From Niveispirillum cyanobacteriorum (GTDB taxonomy: Bacteria > Pseudomonadota > Alphaproteobacteria > Azospirillales > Azospirillaceae), in the NCBI RefSeq assembly GCF_002868735.1, contig NZ_CP025612.1:310001-374000 (forward strand): a stretch of 64,000 nucleotides of DNA, written 5' to 3'. The notes beneath the pieces are model-generated. The model was not told where the DNA came from, did no database searches, and saw only the letters and a list, made by a program, of their open reading frames with translations. Made by a program: the position numbers and the translations under genes. Shown in pieces: positions 1-7,744 of this stretch (position 1 is its first letter; every line of letters begins with the position of its first letter).

Positions 1-360
1 GCCGGCACAGAACTTGGGCAGCCAATATTCCTTCTGGGCCTGGGTCCCGAACTTCTCCACGACCGTGGCCATCATGATATGGCTGTTGAAGATGCCGGTC
101 AGCGACATCCAGGTTTCGGCGATCAGGCTGACGATGCGGGTATAGGTGGAGGCGGGCAGCCCCAGCCCGCCAAATTCCGGGCTGATGGTGGCGCCGAACA
201 GGCCCAGTTCCTTCATCTGCTCGACCAGTTGGGTCGGGTAGATGTCGTCATGTTCCAGCTTTTCCGCCACGGGGCGAACCTCGCGGGCCAGCCAGCGTTC
301 GATGCTGTCCAGGATGGCGGCTTCATCATCGGCGTGGATGCCGGGGTGGGGCGTGCTCAT
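1..360 (-). CDS. Acyl-CoA dehydrogenase, N-terminal part (cut by window edge)
   Basis: The first 120 residues of an acyl-CoA dehydrogenase are encoded; the C-terminus lies outside the window. Visible are the helical N-terminal domain (residues about 10-60, with LGLFGATISPEFGGLGL at 53-69) and the start of the middle domain region with the family-typical run ending in KFGTQAQKEYWLP. These flavoenzymes introduce an alpha,beta double bond into an acyl-CoA and pass electrons to ETF. It is the last visible gene of a minus-strand set with a MaoC-type hydratase and a CitE-like lyase 22 and 561 bases upstream, so dehydrogenation, hydration and C-C cleavage of one acyl-CoA is the likely sequence. The acyl substrate cannot be read from this fragment. 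Confidence 0.85.
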   Translation of the reverse strand, partial: MSTPHPGIHADDEAAILDSIERWLAREVRPVAEKLEHDDIYPTQLVEQMKELGLFGATISPEFGGLGLPASTYTRIVSLIAETWMSLTGIFNSHIMMATVVEKFGTQAQKEYWLPKFCAG

Positions 361-382
361 ATCGGTCGGCTCCCGCGTTCGA

Positions 383-904
383 TCAGTAATTTTCGACCCG
401 GTCTTCCACGGCATGGCCACGGAAGGGGATCAGCATGTTGCGCTTGAACGAACAGACGGTGACGCCGTTCTGGTTCTTGCCGATGGTGCGGATGGTAACG
501 ATGCCCTGGTTGGGCCGCTTTTCCGACGCGCGCTTGGCCAGAACTTCGCTCTCGCCATACAGTGTGTCGCCATGGAACACGGGCGCGCTGAATTTCACCT
601 CATCCATGCCCAGATTGGCGATGGCCTTCTGCGACACGTCGGTCACGCTCATGCCGATCAGCAGGGCTAGTGTATAGGGGCTGACCACCAGGTTCTGCTT
701 GAACTCCGATGCCTTGGCGAACTCCGTATCGAAATGCATCGGATGCGTGTTCAGCGTCAGCAGCGTGAACAGGTGGTTGTCATATTCGGTGACGGTCTTG
801 CCGGGGCGATGCTCATAGACATCGCCGACGTTAAAATCCTCGAAATAGCGGCCAAACGTCTCGCGATAGCGGTTCGGGCCGACTTCTTTCCAGTTCTGCA
901 CCAT
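383..904 (-). CDS. MaoC-family acyl-CoA hydratase (mesaconyl/itaconyl-CoA hydratase type)
   Basis: This 173-residue hot-dog-fold protein resembles single-domain MaoC enoyl-CoA hydratases. The loop LNTHPMH at residues 51-57, preceded by YDNH at 41-44, replaces the classical GDxNPxH motif and is like that of hydratases acting on branched C5 dicarboxylic CoA esters. It would act in the cytoplasm, adding water to an unsaturated acyl-CoA. It lies between the acyl-CoA dehydrogenase and the CitE-like lyase (17 bases from the latter), the arrangement expected for a hydratase that prepares a hydroxyacyl-CoA for cleavage. The subfamily assignment is inferred from motif and context; generic R-specific enoyl-CoA hydratase is the alternative. 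Confidence 0.8.
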   Translation of the reverse strand: MVQNWKEVGPNRYRETFGRYFEDFNVGDVYEHRPGKTVTEYDNHLFTLLTLNTHPMHFDTEFAKASEFKQNLVVSPYTLALLIGMSVTDVSQKAIANLGMDEVKFSAPVFHGDTLYGESEVLAKRASEKRPNQGIVTIRTIGKNQNGVTVCSFKRNMLIPFRGHAVEDRVENY

Positions 905-921
905 GTTCCTGGGTCCTTATC

Positions 922-1737
922 TCATCCGGCGGCGGCGGCCAGCACGCGCCGCGCTGCCCGCACCACGGGTATCTCGATCAACTTGCCATCCAGCAGGGCC
1001 ACGCCACCGCCGGCTTGTTCAAAGGCGTCCACCACGCGGTGGGCGCGGGCGATCTCCGCCGCTATGGGCGTGAAAACCTCGTTCACTACCGCCACCTGGA
1101 TGGGATGGATGCAGGCCCGGCCCGTGAAGCCCAACGCCTTCGCCCGCGCGGTGGAGCTGCGCAAACCCTCTGTATCCGTCACATCGATGGAGGGCACGTC
1201 GAACAGGCCGACCCCACCCTCCGCTGCGGCCGCGACCAGGGCGGAACGCGCATGCAGCAGCGGTTCCCATTCCAGCGCACAGCCCAGTTCCGCCGACAAA
1301 TCCACCGCCCCGAACAACAGCGCGTGCACCCGCCTGGCAGTGGCGATGGCAGCAGCATTGCGAAGGCCCGCTGCCGTCTCGATCAGGGGCACCAGCCCTA
1401 CCGCCTGGCTGCCCAGCACCTCATCCACCAGCGTCAGGTCGGCGGGGTCCGTCAGCTTGGGCAGCATCAGGGCCGCCGGCGCTCTCTGCATCGACAGCAC
1501 GGCCAGAAGGTCGGCCAGACCCGCCACACTGCGCACCGGATTGAGGCGCAGCCAAAGGTGATCCGGGCTTCCCTGTTCCGCGATGAAGGCGATTGCGGCG
1601 GCGCGCGCCGCATCCTTGCCCTCCGGCGGGACGGAATCTTCCAGATCAATGCAGGTGATGTCCGCCCCGGCGCCCAGCGCCTTTGCGAACCGGTCGGCCC
1701 GCGCGCCCGGCACGAACAACAATGACCGCTCTGCCAT
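922..1737 (-). CDS. HpcH/HpaI (CitE-like) acyl-CoA lyase
   Basis: A 271-residue TIM-barrel protein of the citrate lyase beta-subunit-like family. Family signatures are RSLLFVPG (4-11), the metal-site DLEDSVP (31-37), an LIETA strand, GAVDLSAELG and a C-terminal GRACIHPIQV. Relatives cleave malyl-CoA, beta-methylmalyl-CoA or citramalyl-CoA into an acyl-CoA and an oxoacid, using Mg2+. The stand-alone form, without the citrate lyase alpha and gamma subunits, argues against citrate lyase itself. It heads a minus-strand operon with the MaoC hydratase and acyl-CoA dehydrogenase. A perfect 18-bp palindrome lies 18 bases upstream of its start, so it is probably the regulated first gene. Confidence 0.82.
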   Translation of the reverse strand: MAERSLLFVPGARADRFAKALGAGADITCIDLEDSVPPEGKDAARAAAIAFIAEQGSPDHLWLRLNPVRSVAGLADLLAVLSMQRAPAALMLPKLTDPADLTLVDEVLGSQAVGLVPLIETAAGLRNAAAIATARRVHALLFGAVDLSAELGCALEWEPLLHARSALVAAAAEGGVGLFDVPSIDVTDTEGLRSSTARAKALGFTGRACIHPIQVAVVNEVFTPIAAEIARAHRVVDAFEQAGGGVALLDGKLIEIPVVRAARRVLAAAAG

Positions 1738-1754
1738 GGTCAGGTTCCTCGGTT

Positions 1755-1772
1755 AATATGTCCGGACATATT
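1755..1772. promoter_or_regulatory. Perfect 18-bp palindrome, probable operator of the CitE/MaoC/acyl-CoA dehydrogenase operon
   Basis: AATATGTCCGGACATATT is its own reverse complement and ends 17 bases before the ATG of the CitE-like lyase. Its core TGTCCGGACA is found again at 28352-28361, in front of an FAD oxidase gene. The position suits a repressor or activator site; the binding protein is unknown, but two IclR regulators are encoded in this region. Confidence 0.55.
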
Positions 1773-1832
1773 TGGGCCGACACGTCCCCTGTCAACCAAC
1801 CATCCTGCGGTTTGACCACCAGGAGGATGAAA

Positions 1833-2795
1833 TCAGGGCTTCAGCACGGCGTTGAAGAAGTCGAGCGTGTCCTGCAGCGCCTTCACATGCGTGCTGCGCA
1901 TCAACTCCCGGTCCTTCGCCATCCAGCCATGGTTGACGCCGGGATAGACCACCATGCGCGCCGATGCGCCTACGGATTTGAGCTTGTCCAGCATGACCTG
2001 CGCCTGGATCACCGGCACCGCGGCGTCCAGTTCGCCATGCAGCAGCAGGAAGGGCGGGGTTTTGGCGTCGACATAGTTGATGGGGCCGACGGCCTTGATC
2101 TCGTCCACACAGTCGGCGGCATCTTTGCAGCCCAGGAAATCATAGATCGGCTTGAAATCCGCCGGCGGGCGCGGCTTGTCGGTGACGGTGAAGTCATAGA
2201 TGCCGTACCAGGGCACGGCGGCCTGCACGCAATCGCCCTTTTCCACGGGCGCGGACCGGTCGCAATCGACCGCCGCCATGGCCGCCAGATGACCGCCGGC
2301 ACTGTCGCCGAACACGCCCACGCGGGTTGGATCAATGCCATAGGTGGCGGCATTGGCGCGCAGCCAGCGGACGGCGGCATCCACATCCTGGCTTTGCGCC
2401 GGGAAGGTGGCTTCCGATTTCAGCCGGTAATTCACCGCAGCCACGGCATAGCCGCGAGCCGCCAGATCGGCCAGCACGGCGGGGAAATCGGCAAAGGCCG
2501 CCAGACCGCGCGAATTGCCCATGGCCCAGCCGCCGCCATGGATATAGACCAGCAGCGGGCGGTCCTTCGCACCTTCCTTGCGGTAGATATCCAGCTTCAG
2601 CGGACGATAGCCGGGGATCGTCGCATAGGTCAGGTCGGGCAGGGCCACAACGCCGCCGGGGAAGGGGACCGGCAGCTTGGGCAGCTTATCCTCCTGGCTC
2701 CATCCGCTGCCCACCTCCGCCTTCACCGGTTCTCCGGCCGATGCGGAAACGGTCAGCAGCAGAGAAAGCGTGGACAGCACCATTCGTGCGCGCAT
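1833..2795 (-). CDS. Secreted alpha/beta hydrolase (esterase, HSL/BD-FAE type)
   Basis: A 320-residue carboxylesterase-like protein. Residues 1-20 form a Sec signal peptide ending at ASA/GEP, so it acts in the periplasm or outside. The oxyanion motif HGGGW is at 86-90 and the nucleophile elbow GDSAGG at 163-168 (Ser165); a late HGELDAA and NHGW supply the acid and histidine. This layout is that of the hormone-sensitive-lipase and acetyl/feruloyl esterase group, which release an acyl group from small esters. The TCCAC-N3-GTGGA palindrome 106 bases upstream suggests co-regulation with other units here. The natural ester is unknown. Confidence 0.82.
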   Translation of the reverse strand: MRARMVLSTLSLLLTVSASAGEPVKAEVGSGWSQEDKLPKLPVPFPGGVVALPDLTYATIPGYRPLKLDIYRKEGAKDRPLLVYIHGGGWAMGNSRGLAAFADFPAVLADLAARGYAVAAVNYRLKSEATFPAQSQDVDAAVRWLRANAATYGIDPTRVGVFGDSAGGHLAAMAAVDCDRSAPVEKGDCVQAAVPWYGIYDFTVTDKPRPPADFKPIYDFLGCKDAADCVDEIKAVGPINYVDAKTPPFLLLHGELDAAVPVIQAQVMLDKLKSVGASARMVVYPGVNHGWMAKDRELMRSTHVKALQDTLDFFNAVLKP

Positions 2796-2900
2796 GGGCG
2801 GGGTCTCCGGGGAAACGGTTGATCGGTCGGTCGGGCTTCAGGCCGCACAACCGATCATCCATGGCCCCGGCCCCCGGCGCCCCGCCTCCTGCGTCGACTG

Positions 2901-2913
2901 TCCACGCGGTGGA
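2901..2913. promoter_or_regulatory. TCCRC-N3-GYGGA palindrome
   Basis: TCCAC-GCG-GTGGA lies in the 112-base gap between the deacetylase-family gene and the secreted esterase, upstream of the latter. It is one of a family of similar palindromes spread through the first 42 kb. Confidence 0.45.
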
Positions 2914-2918
2914 TAGGA

Positions 2919-3806
2919 TCAGCCAGCCGTCGGCGGTACCGCTGCGGCAAAGGCCGCCGCGATGTTGGCGCGGCTGGTCACCCAGACATCGGAATGGCGC
3001 TTCACATGATCCAGGAAGCCCTGAAAGGCGCCGATGCGCCCCGGACGGCCAATGATGCGCAGATGCAGGCCGAGGCTCATCATCCTGGCCCCTTCGGTTT
3101 GTGCCTCCCGATACAGCCAGTCGAAGCTGTCGATGGCATATTGCTGCCAGTCGCGGGGCGTCAGGGCCGGGGCCAACCAGAACTTCATATCGTTGCTGTC
3201 GATGGCATAGGGCATGATGACCATGGGTTTGGTCGTGCCGTCGGACAGCGGGACATGATCCCAGAAGGGGAAATCGTCCGAATAATCATCCATGTGATAG
3301 GAATAGCCCTCTTCCGCCAGGATGCGGCGGGTGGCGTCCGTATGCAGGTAGCGCGACAGCCAGCCGACGGGGCGCTTGCCCGTCGTCCTTTCGATGGATT
3401 GCCAGCCATCACGGATGAATTGCCGTTCCCGGTCTTCCTTCATCCAGTATTGATGCGTCCAGCGATGGCCGTGGCAGCAAATCTCATGCCCCTGCGCCAC
3501 AATCTCCGCCGCCAGATCCGGTGCGCGTTCAAGGGCGACGGAGGCGGCGGTGAAGGTCGCCTCCACCCCATATTCCTTCAGCAAGCGCACGACGCGGGGT
3601 GCACCGGCCTTGATGCCGTACTGGTAATTGCTTTCATTGCCATGGATGCGGATGGGCTTGGCCACATGCACCGACAACTCATCCACCGGTTCAGGACCCT
3701 TGTCCCCGTCCCGGATATTATGCTCTGCCCCTTCCTCGACATTCACGACGATCGACAGGGCCAGCTTCGACCCGTTGGGCCAGGTGAAATCGGTGGGTGC
3801 AGGCAT
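2919..3806 (-). CDS. Polysaccharide deacetylase-family hydrolase (PuuE/allantoinase-like)
   Basis: A 295-residue NodB-homology protein without a signal peptide. It shows the PuuE-like features: VNVEEGAE at 22-29, a GNESNYQYG segment around 56-64 and CHGHRWTHQ at 111-119. Cytoplasmic members of this branch open cyclic ureides or imides rather than deacetylate polysaccharide. I chose the second ATG because GAGG stands six bases before it. It follows an SDR gene in the minus-strand run starting at 5020. A distant paralogue is encoded at 43883-44791. The reaction is not known; C-N hydrolysis of a cyclic amide is an inference from the subfamily. Confidence 0.75.
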   Translation of the reverse strand: MPAPTDFTWPNGSKLALSIVVNVEEGAEHNIRDGDKGPEPVDELSVHVAKPIRIHGNESNYQYGIKAGAPRVVRLLKEYGVEATFTAASVALERAPDLAAEIVAQGHEICCHGHRWTHQYWMKEDRERQFIRDGWQSIERTTGKRPVGWLSRYLHTDATRRILAEEGYSYHMDDYSDDFPFWDHVPLSDGTTKPMVIMPYAIDSNDMKFWLAPALTPRDWQQYAIDSFDWLYREAQTEGARMMSLGLHLRIIGRPGRIGAFQGFLDHVKRHSDVWVTSRANIAAAFAAAVPPTAG

Positions 3807-3851
3807 TTCATCCTCACGCATCAGAACAGGAAGATTTAACGGGCGGGATCG

Positions 3852-4697
3852 TCAATGCGGTTCCTCGCCGCCGGACACATTCATGCTTTCGGCGGTGATG
3901 TAACGGGCATCGTCGGAACACAGGAACGCAACCGCACCCGCCGTATCGTCGGGCAGACCGGGGCGACCCATCGGGATGCGGTTCTTCATGGCCTGGAGAT
4001 AGTGCTCCAGCGACAGGCCCAGCTTCTGGCTGAAATACTCGTTCTGCCAGGCGCCCAGGCCGGTGGTCACATGGTTGGGGCAGACATTGTTGACGGTGAT
4101 GCCGTGCGACCCCAGCTCAATCGCCGTGGACCGGACCAGCCCGACCAGACCATGCTTTGACGCGCAATAGCCGGCGGCGAAGGGGAAGCCGGACTTGGCG
4201 GCCTGGCTGGCGATATTGACGATACGCCCCCCCTTGCCGGTTGGGACCATCACTTCCGCCGCCGCCTTGATGCCGTTGAAGCAGCCGGTCAGGTTGACGT
4301 CGATCACGGCTTGCCATTCGGCCGCTTCCAGATCCAGAAGCGGCTTCATGATGTAGCCGATACCGGCATTGTTGACCCAGAAATCCAGGCTACCCAGATT
4401 CTCCACGGCAAAGGCCGCCATGGCGCGCATCTGCGCCAGATTGCGCACATCACAGGTGAAGGTCTCCACCCGCGAACCCGTATCAGCGGCAATATCCGCC
4501 GCCAGGGCCTGCATCTCCGACAGACCGCCGATCATGCTGTCGGGCGTGGCCGCATCGGCGGATTTGCCGATATCGGACAGCACGACGGAGGCACCCTCGG
4601 CGGCCAGACGGCGGGCGATGGCCTCGCCCAGCCCCTTGCGCCGGCCCGAGCCGGTGACGACCGCGACCTTGCCCGCGAAACGTTTTGTGTCCGCCAT
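3852..4697 (-). CDS. SDR-family NAD(P)-dependent oxidoreductase
   Basis: A 281-residue short-chain dehydrogenase with the nucleotide-binding TGSGRRKGLGEA (15-26), the NNAG motif at 109-112 and a catalytic set Ser164, Tyr177, Lys181 (YCASK). The family oxidises alcohols or reduces ketones with NAD(H) or NADP(H) in the cytoplasm. The ending YITAESMNVSGGEEPH is typical of SDRs with a structured C-terminus. It starts 11 bases after the small HapK-like gene and is followed by the deacetylase-family gene 45 bases on, so these three probably form one transcript. The substrate is unknown. Confidence 0.85.
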   Translation of the reverse strand: MADTKRFAGKVAVVTGSGRRKGLGEAIARRLAAEGASVVLSDIGKSADAATPDSMIGGLSEMQALAADIAADTGSRVETFTCDVRNLAQMRAMAAFAVENLGSLDFWVNNAGIGYIMKPLLDLEAAEWQAVIDVNLTGCFNGIKAAAEVMVPTGKGGRIVNIASQAAKSGFPFAAGYCASKHGLVGLVRSTAIELGSHGITVNNVCPNHVTTGLGAWQNEYFSQKLGLSLEHYLQAMKNRIPMGRPGLPDDTAGAVAFLCSDDARYITAESMNVSGGEEPH

Positions 4698-4708
4698 GTC
4701 CGCCCCCG

Positions 4709-5020
4709 TCAGCCCAGCTTGTCGGTCACGATGAAGGTGACGTCTGCCATATCCTGGAACTGCGCCGCGATCTTCTGCATGGCCTCGGCGGCGATGTCCT
4801 TGCCGAATTGGTCCATGTCGGCGATGTCGATGATCTCAATATACTGGTAGGGCGGGGGGGCCTCGCTGCCCAGCGTGACCACAGAGCGGAACACCGCGAA
4901 CTCCGTAATCGACGGCAATGCATTGACGGTGGGAAGGTCCACGGTGCGGGCCCATTCCTCATAGGCTGCGCGGTCGATGCCGGGTTTCAGGTTGAACAGG
5001 GCGATGATGCGCGTGGCCAT
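4709..5020 (-). CDS. Small ferredoxin-like-fold protein (REDY/HapK family)
   Basis: A 103-residue protein that reads like the REDY-like HapK family: a dimeric alpha/beta barrel unit beginning MATRIIALFNLKPG and containing the conserved YQYIEIIDI strand at about 58-66. Members near prodigiosin genes gave the family its name, but most occur in catabolic clusters, and no other prodigiosin gene is present here. It might be a small isomerase, a cyclase or an oxygenase-like barrel protein. It is the first gene of the minus-strand unit running to 2919 and faces a zinc-free quinone oxidoreductase gene across an AT-rich palindrome. Confidence 0.6.
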   Translation of the reverse strand: MATRIIALFNLKPGIDRAAYEEWARTVDLPTVNALPSITEFAVFRSVVTLGSEAPPPYQYIEIIDIADMDQFGKDIAAEAMQKIAAQFQDMADVTFIVTDKLG

Positions 5021-5068
5021 GGGGGTTCCTCCACCTGGAAAGGGGTTGGGATGGGGCTTGCAGGAATT

Positions 5069-5090
5069 ATTGATATATCATTATATCAAT
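5069..5090. promoter_or_regulatory. AT-rich inverted repeat between divergent genes
   Basis: Arms ATTGATATA and TATATCAAT are perfect complements separated by TCAT. The repeat sits in the 110-base gap between the divergent HapK-like gene (start 5020) and the reductase gene (start 5131), a place where one regulator could control both. Its sequence is unlike the GC-rich palindromes elsewhere in the cluster, so a different regulator probably binds it. Confidence 0.55.
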
Positions 5091-5130
5091 TACAAGCGCC
5101 TTCTTGCGTCCCTCACTCAAGGACCCTTCG

Positions 5131-6153
5131 ATGAACAAACGCATCGTTCTGGCCCGGCCCGCCGGCTCGTCACCCGTGCCCGATGATTTCCGCCTGGAAG
5201 AGGCAGCGATACCGTCGCCCGGCCCTGGTCAGGTGCTGATCCGGGTCGACCACGTATCGCTGGACCCGTACATCGCCAGTACCCTTCGTGGTCGCCACAT
5301 GTCCGGCGGCGTGCCCGTGGGCGGTGTGATTCCCGGCGAGGCGGTGGGTACTGTTATTGAAAGCCGGGGTGACGGTCTGGCGGTGGGCGACCGGGTGATC
5401 TGCCGCGCCGGCTGGCAGCAATTCACCGTCGCCGACATCGCGCCGGCCGCTGTGGCCCAAGGCCCGCTTAGCCTGGCCGCGCAGAAGATCACGCTGCCGG
5501 ACGGTGTCTCATACACGTCCCTGCTGGGTGTGCTGGGCATGCCCGGCCTGACCGCATGGGCTGGCACGGTCAAGATGCTGAAGCCCATTCCGGGTGACAC
5601 GTTCGTGGTGTCCGCTGCCACCGGTCCGGTCGGCGCAACGGCGGGCCAGTTGGCCAAGCGCATGGGCGCCCGGGTCGTGGGCATCGCCGGCGGGCCGGAG
5701 AAATGCGCCTTCGCGGTGGAGACCTTGGGCTTTGACGCCTGCATCGACCATCGCGATGCGGATTGGGTCGCGAACTTGGCGGCGGCCTGCCCCGATAGCA
5801 TCGATTGCTATTATGACGGCGTCGGCGGGCGCATTCTGGAGGGCGTGCTTGGCCAACTGGCCGTGGGCGCCCGCATCGTTCTGGTCGGCATGATGGAACA
5901 GTACAAGGCCCCGGCCCCACTACCCGGTCCCAATCTGGTTCCGATCATCAAGTTCCGCGCCACCGTTGAAGGCTTGGTCGTCTATGACCATTGGGCGGAT
6001 CTGCCGAATTTCCGCCGCCGTGTGGCCCCGCTGGTCCGCGACGGTCAGGTGATCGTGCGCGAGGAACGCGTGGCCGGCCTGGAAGCTGCTCCCGATGCCC
6101 TGATCCGCCTGATGGATGGCGGCAATTTCGGCAAGATGGTTCTGGATCTGTGA
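5131..6153 (+). CDS. NADP-dependent MDR-family oxidoreductase (YncB/CurA-like)
   Basis: A 340-residue medium-chain reductase of the zinc-free alkenal/curcumin reductase type. It lacks the catalytic zinc ligands. The N-terminal domain has the typical SLDPYIASTLRG stretch (about 45-56) and the Rossmann domain carries AATGPVGATAGQLAK (about 165-179), the NADPH loop. Relatives reduce the C=C bond of alpha,beta-unsaturated ketones or aldehydes. The start is the ATG at 5131, preceded by AAGGA; an in-frame ATG at 5104 has no good site. A YciI-like gene follows after 10 bases, so the two form an operon. Confidence 0.85.
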   Translation: MNKRIVLARPAGSSPVPDDFRLEEAAIPSPGPGQVLIRVDHVSLDPYIASTLRGRHMSGGVPVGGVIPGEAVGTVIESRGDGLAVGDRVICRAGWQQFTVADIAPAAVAQGPLSLAAQKITLPDGVSYTSLLGVLGMPGLTAWAGTVKMLKPIPGDTFVVSAATGPVGATAGQLAKRMGARVVGIAGGPEKCAFAVETLGFDACIDHRDADWVANLAAACPDSIDCYYDGVGGRILEGVLGQLAVGARIVLVGMMEQYKAPAPLPGPNLVPIIKFRATVEGLVVYDHWADLPNFRRRVAPLVRDGQVIVREERVAGLEAAPDALIRLMDGGNFGKMVLDL

Positions 6154-6163
6154 GGCTGTAAAG

Positions 6164-6565
6164 ATGAACGTTGTTCCCCCCACCGTCCCGCGTATCGACA
6201 GCCCGACCTTCCTGGTTTTGGCCTATGACATCGCCGACAGCGCCAAGGCCCTGGCCCTGCGCGATGAACACATGGAAGGGCATCTGGGCCATATGGAGGC
6301 CAACTGGACCCGCTATGTCAGCGCTGGGCCGATGCGGACCGATGATGGCAAGGGCTATCTCGGTTCCATGTTCCTGTTGAAGGCCGCCAACCGTGCCGAC
6401 GTGGACGCGCTGATGATCGGCGATCCCTATTTCCGCAGCGGGCTTTATGACCGGGTGGAGGTGGTGCCAGCGGTTGTCGCTATTGGCACCGCCATCGGCG
6501 GTCGCATCTGGGCCGGTGCGGATCAGTTGAAGGGCGCGCCGGCAACGGTTGTGTCCAAAGGCTGA
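6164..6565 (+). CDS. YciI-family protein
   Basis: A 133-residue single-domain YciI-like protein of the dimeric alpha/beta-barrel superfamily. The conserved His-Asp-type pocket is represented by DEHMEGHLGHME (about 29-40) and the downstream DPYFRSGLYDRVEV (about 86-99). Some family members dehalogenate or lyse small aromatic intermediates, while many have no assigned reaction. It is the second gene after the reductase at 5131 and is followed by a strong hairpin. Its location in a catabolic cluster supports a role as a small lyase or isomerase, but this is not proven. Confidence 0.75.
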   Translation: MNVVPPTVPRIDSPTFLVLAYDIADSAKALALRDEHMEGHLGHMEANWTRYVSAGPMRTDDGKGYLGSMFLLKAANRADVDALMIGDPYFRSGLYDRVEVVPAVVAIGTAIGGRIWAGADQLKGAPATVVSKG

Positions 6566-6577
6566 TGCTTCAAGGAT

Positions 6578-6608
6578 GGGAAGTCAGCGGCACTATTGCT
6601 GACTTCCC
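6578..6608 (+). terminator. Stem-loop after the YciI gene
   Basis: GGGAAGTCAGC and GCTGACTTCCC pair over 11 bases around a 9-base loop, starting 13 bases after the stop codon at 6565. The following sequence is pyrimidine-rich but not a clean U-run. It is the first of a chain of hairpins reaching to 6809. Confidence 0.65.
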
Positions 6609-6676
6609 AACTCTTCTCTGCTATTCTGCGAACCACCATCGTCAGACTTATGACCGCCGCAATTCGGAGCCTTCGG

Positions 6677-6783
6677 CTTTCGAAGTCGAAAGGCCATGAA
6701 CCATGAAACAGCCCACGTTTTTCTGTTTCATGTTGTTGCACGGAGCGGTGCATTCAGAGGCGGGCTGCCCCATACTCTGAATG
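6677..6783. repeat. Cluster of perfect inverted repeats in a convergent intergenic region
   Basis: Successive perfect inverted repeats fill this stretch: CTTTCGA/TCGAAAG (6677-6692), CATGAAACAG/CTGTTTCATG (6702-6732, 11-base loop), TGCAC/GTGCA (6737-6752) and CATTCAGAG/CTCTGAATG (6751-6783, 15-base loop). No coding potential is seen. Together with the flanking hairpins, almost the whole 245-base gap can fold. Confidence 0.6.
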
Positions 6784-6809
6784 TGTTGGGGTGTTTGTAC
6801 ACCCCAACA
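6784..6809 (-). terminator. Stem-loop after the IclR regulator gene
   Basis: TGTTGGGGTGT and ACACCCCAACA form a perfect 11-bp stem with a 4-base loop, two bases beyond the regulator's stop codon. It lacks a U-run on the minus strand, so it could be a terminator or a 3'-end-stabilising hairpin. Confidence 0.5.
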
Positions 6810-6810
6810 A

Positions 6811-7656
6811 TCAATGCTCGACGCGGCGTTCCAGGGTCCAGTCCCAGCGGCGGGTAGGCATCTGTTCCATCGGTTCCTGCGGGCTGCCGGCCTTCCAGTC
6901 CAGATAGGCCTCGCCGATCTCACGCGCGGCCTCTTTCAGGTCGGGCAGGTAGCGGCTGGCAAAGACGGCCTCCGTCACGGCCTTGTCCATGAAGCGCATA
7001 CCGACACAGCCCAGCAAGGCCGACCCCGCATAAAGCGGAACCGCGGCAGTGGACTCGCCCCGATATTGACGAATGCTGATGGCGTATCCGGCCTTGCGGA
7101 TGCTGCCCAGCATCTTCTCGATCATGTCACGCTGCCGGCCCGCACCGTCCATCTCCGCCCCGGACCCCAGCGCGATATCCAACAGGGCTGCCCGCTGCGG
7201 CGCGGGGCTGAAGGCCAGGTAGGTGCGGCCCGATGCGCTGTTCAGCAGCGGCAGGCGTACACCGGCATTATAGCGTTCAAGGGCCAGGGGGCTGTGCTTA
7301 TCGGTCGTATGCCGGACCAGCATGCCATTGCCTTGGTTCGTGCTGATCGACACGGGCCAGACCAGCTTGCGGCCCAGTTCGCCCAGCAGCGGCTGCGCCA
7401 CCTCGCCGATCCAGGCCTCGTCGTCATAGCCATCGGACAGGCCGCGCACCAGCACGGTCAGGCGATAGCGGTCGTCCGATCCGTCTCGCACGGCGTAGCC
7501 GGCGGAACAGAGCGTTTCCAGCACGCGGTAGGCGGTGGTGCGGGGCAGATCGATGGCGTTGGCCACGTCCGTTACCGTCACGCCATTGCGGCTGTTCAGG
7601 ACCTGCAGAACGTCCAGCACACGCAGCATCGCCCGAACAGGTTTGATCTTGTCCAT
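6811..7656 (-). CDS. IclR-family transcriptional regulator (MhpR-like)
   Basis: A 281-residue regulator with the IclR layout: an N-terminal winged helix (about 1-70, including VTVTDVANAIDLPRTTAYRVLETL) and a C-terminal ligand-binding domain. The segment from LVWPVSIS through GNGMLVRHTTDKHSPLALERY to SASGRTYLAFSP resembles MhpR, whose ligands are phenylpropanoid acids, so an aromatic or similar acid effector is plausible. The start at 7656 was chosen because AGGAGG lies seven bases upstream; a longer frame to 7749 has no site. The gene is divergent from the flavin monooxygenase at 8014, with TCCAC-type sites between them, and is a candidate regulator of the cluster. Confidence 0.88.
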   Translation of the reverse strand: MDKIKPVRAMLRVLDVLQVLNSRNGVTVTDVANAIDLPRTTAYRVLETLCSAGYAVRDGSDDRYRLTVLVRGLSDGYDDEAWIGEVAQPLLGELGRKLVWPVSISTNQGNGMLVRHTTDKHSPLALERYNAGVRLPLLNSASGRTYLAFSPAPQRAALLDIALGSGAEMDGAGRQRDMIEKMLGSIRKAGYAISIRQYRGESTAAVPLYAGSALLGCVGMRFMDKAVTEAVFASRYLPDLKEAAREIGEAYLDWKAGSPQEPMEQMPTRRWDWTLERRVEH

Positions 7657-7744
7657 TCCCGAACCTCCTGACGCGCCAACAATCAACCGACCACATGGAT
7701 CATGACGGCGAATTAAAACTGTAACCGAAGAATATGCCCGTATG

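Noticed and set aside
4709-5020. Prodigiosin-type biosynthesis, suggested by the HapK/REDY-like protein
   Set aside because: No other prodigiosin or prodiginine gene is near; the small barrel family is also found in catabolic clusters.
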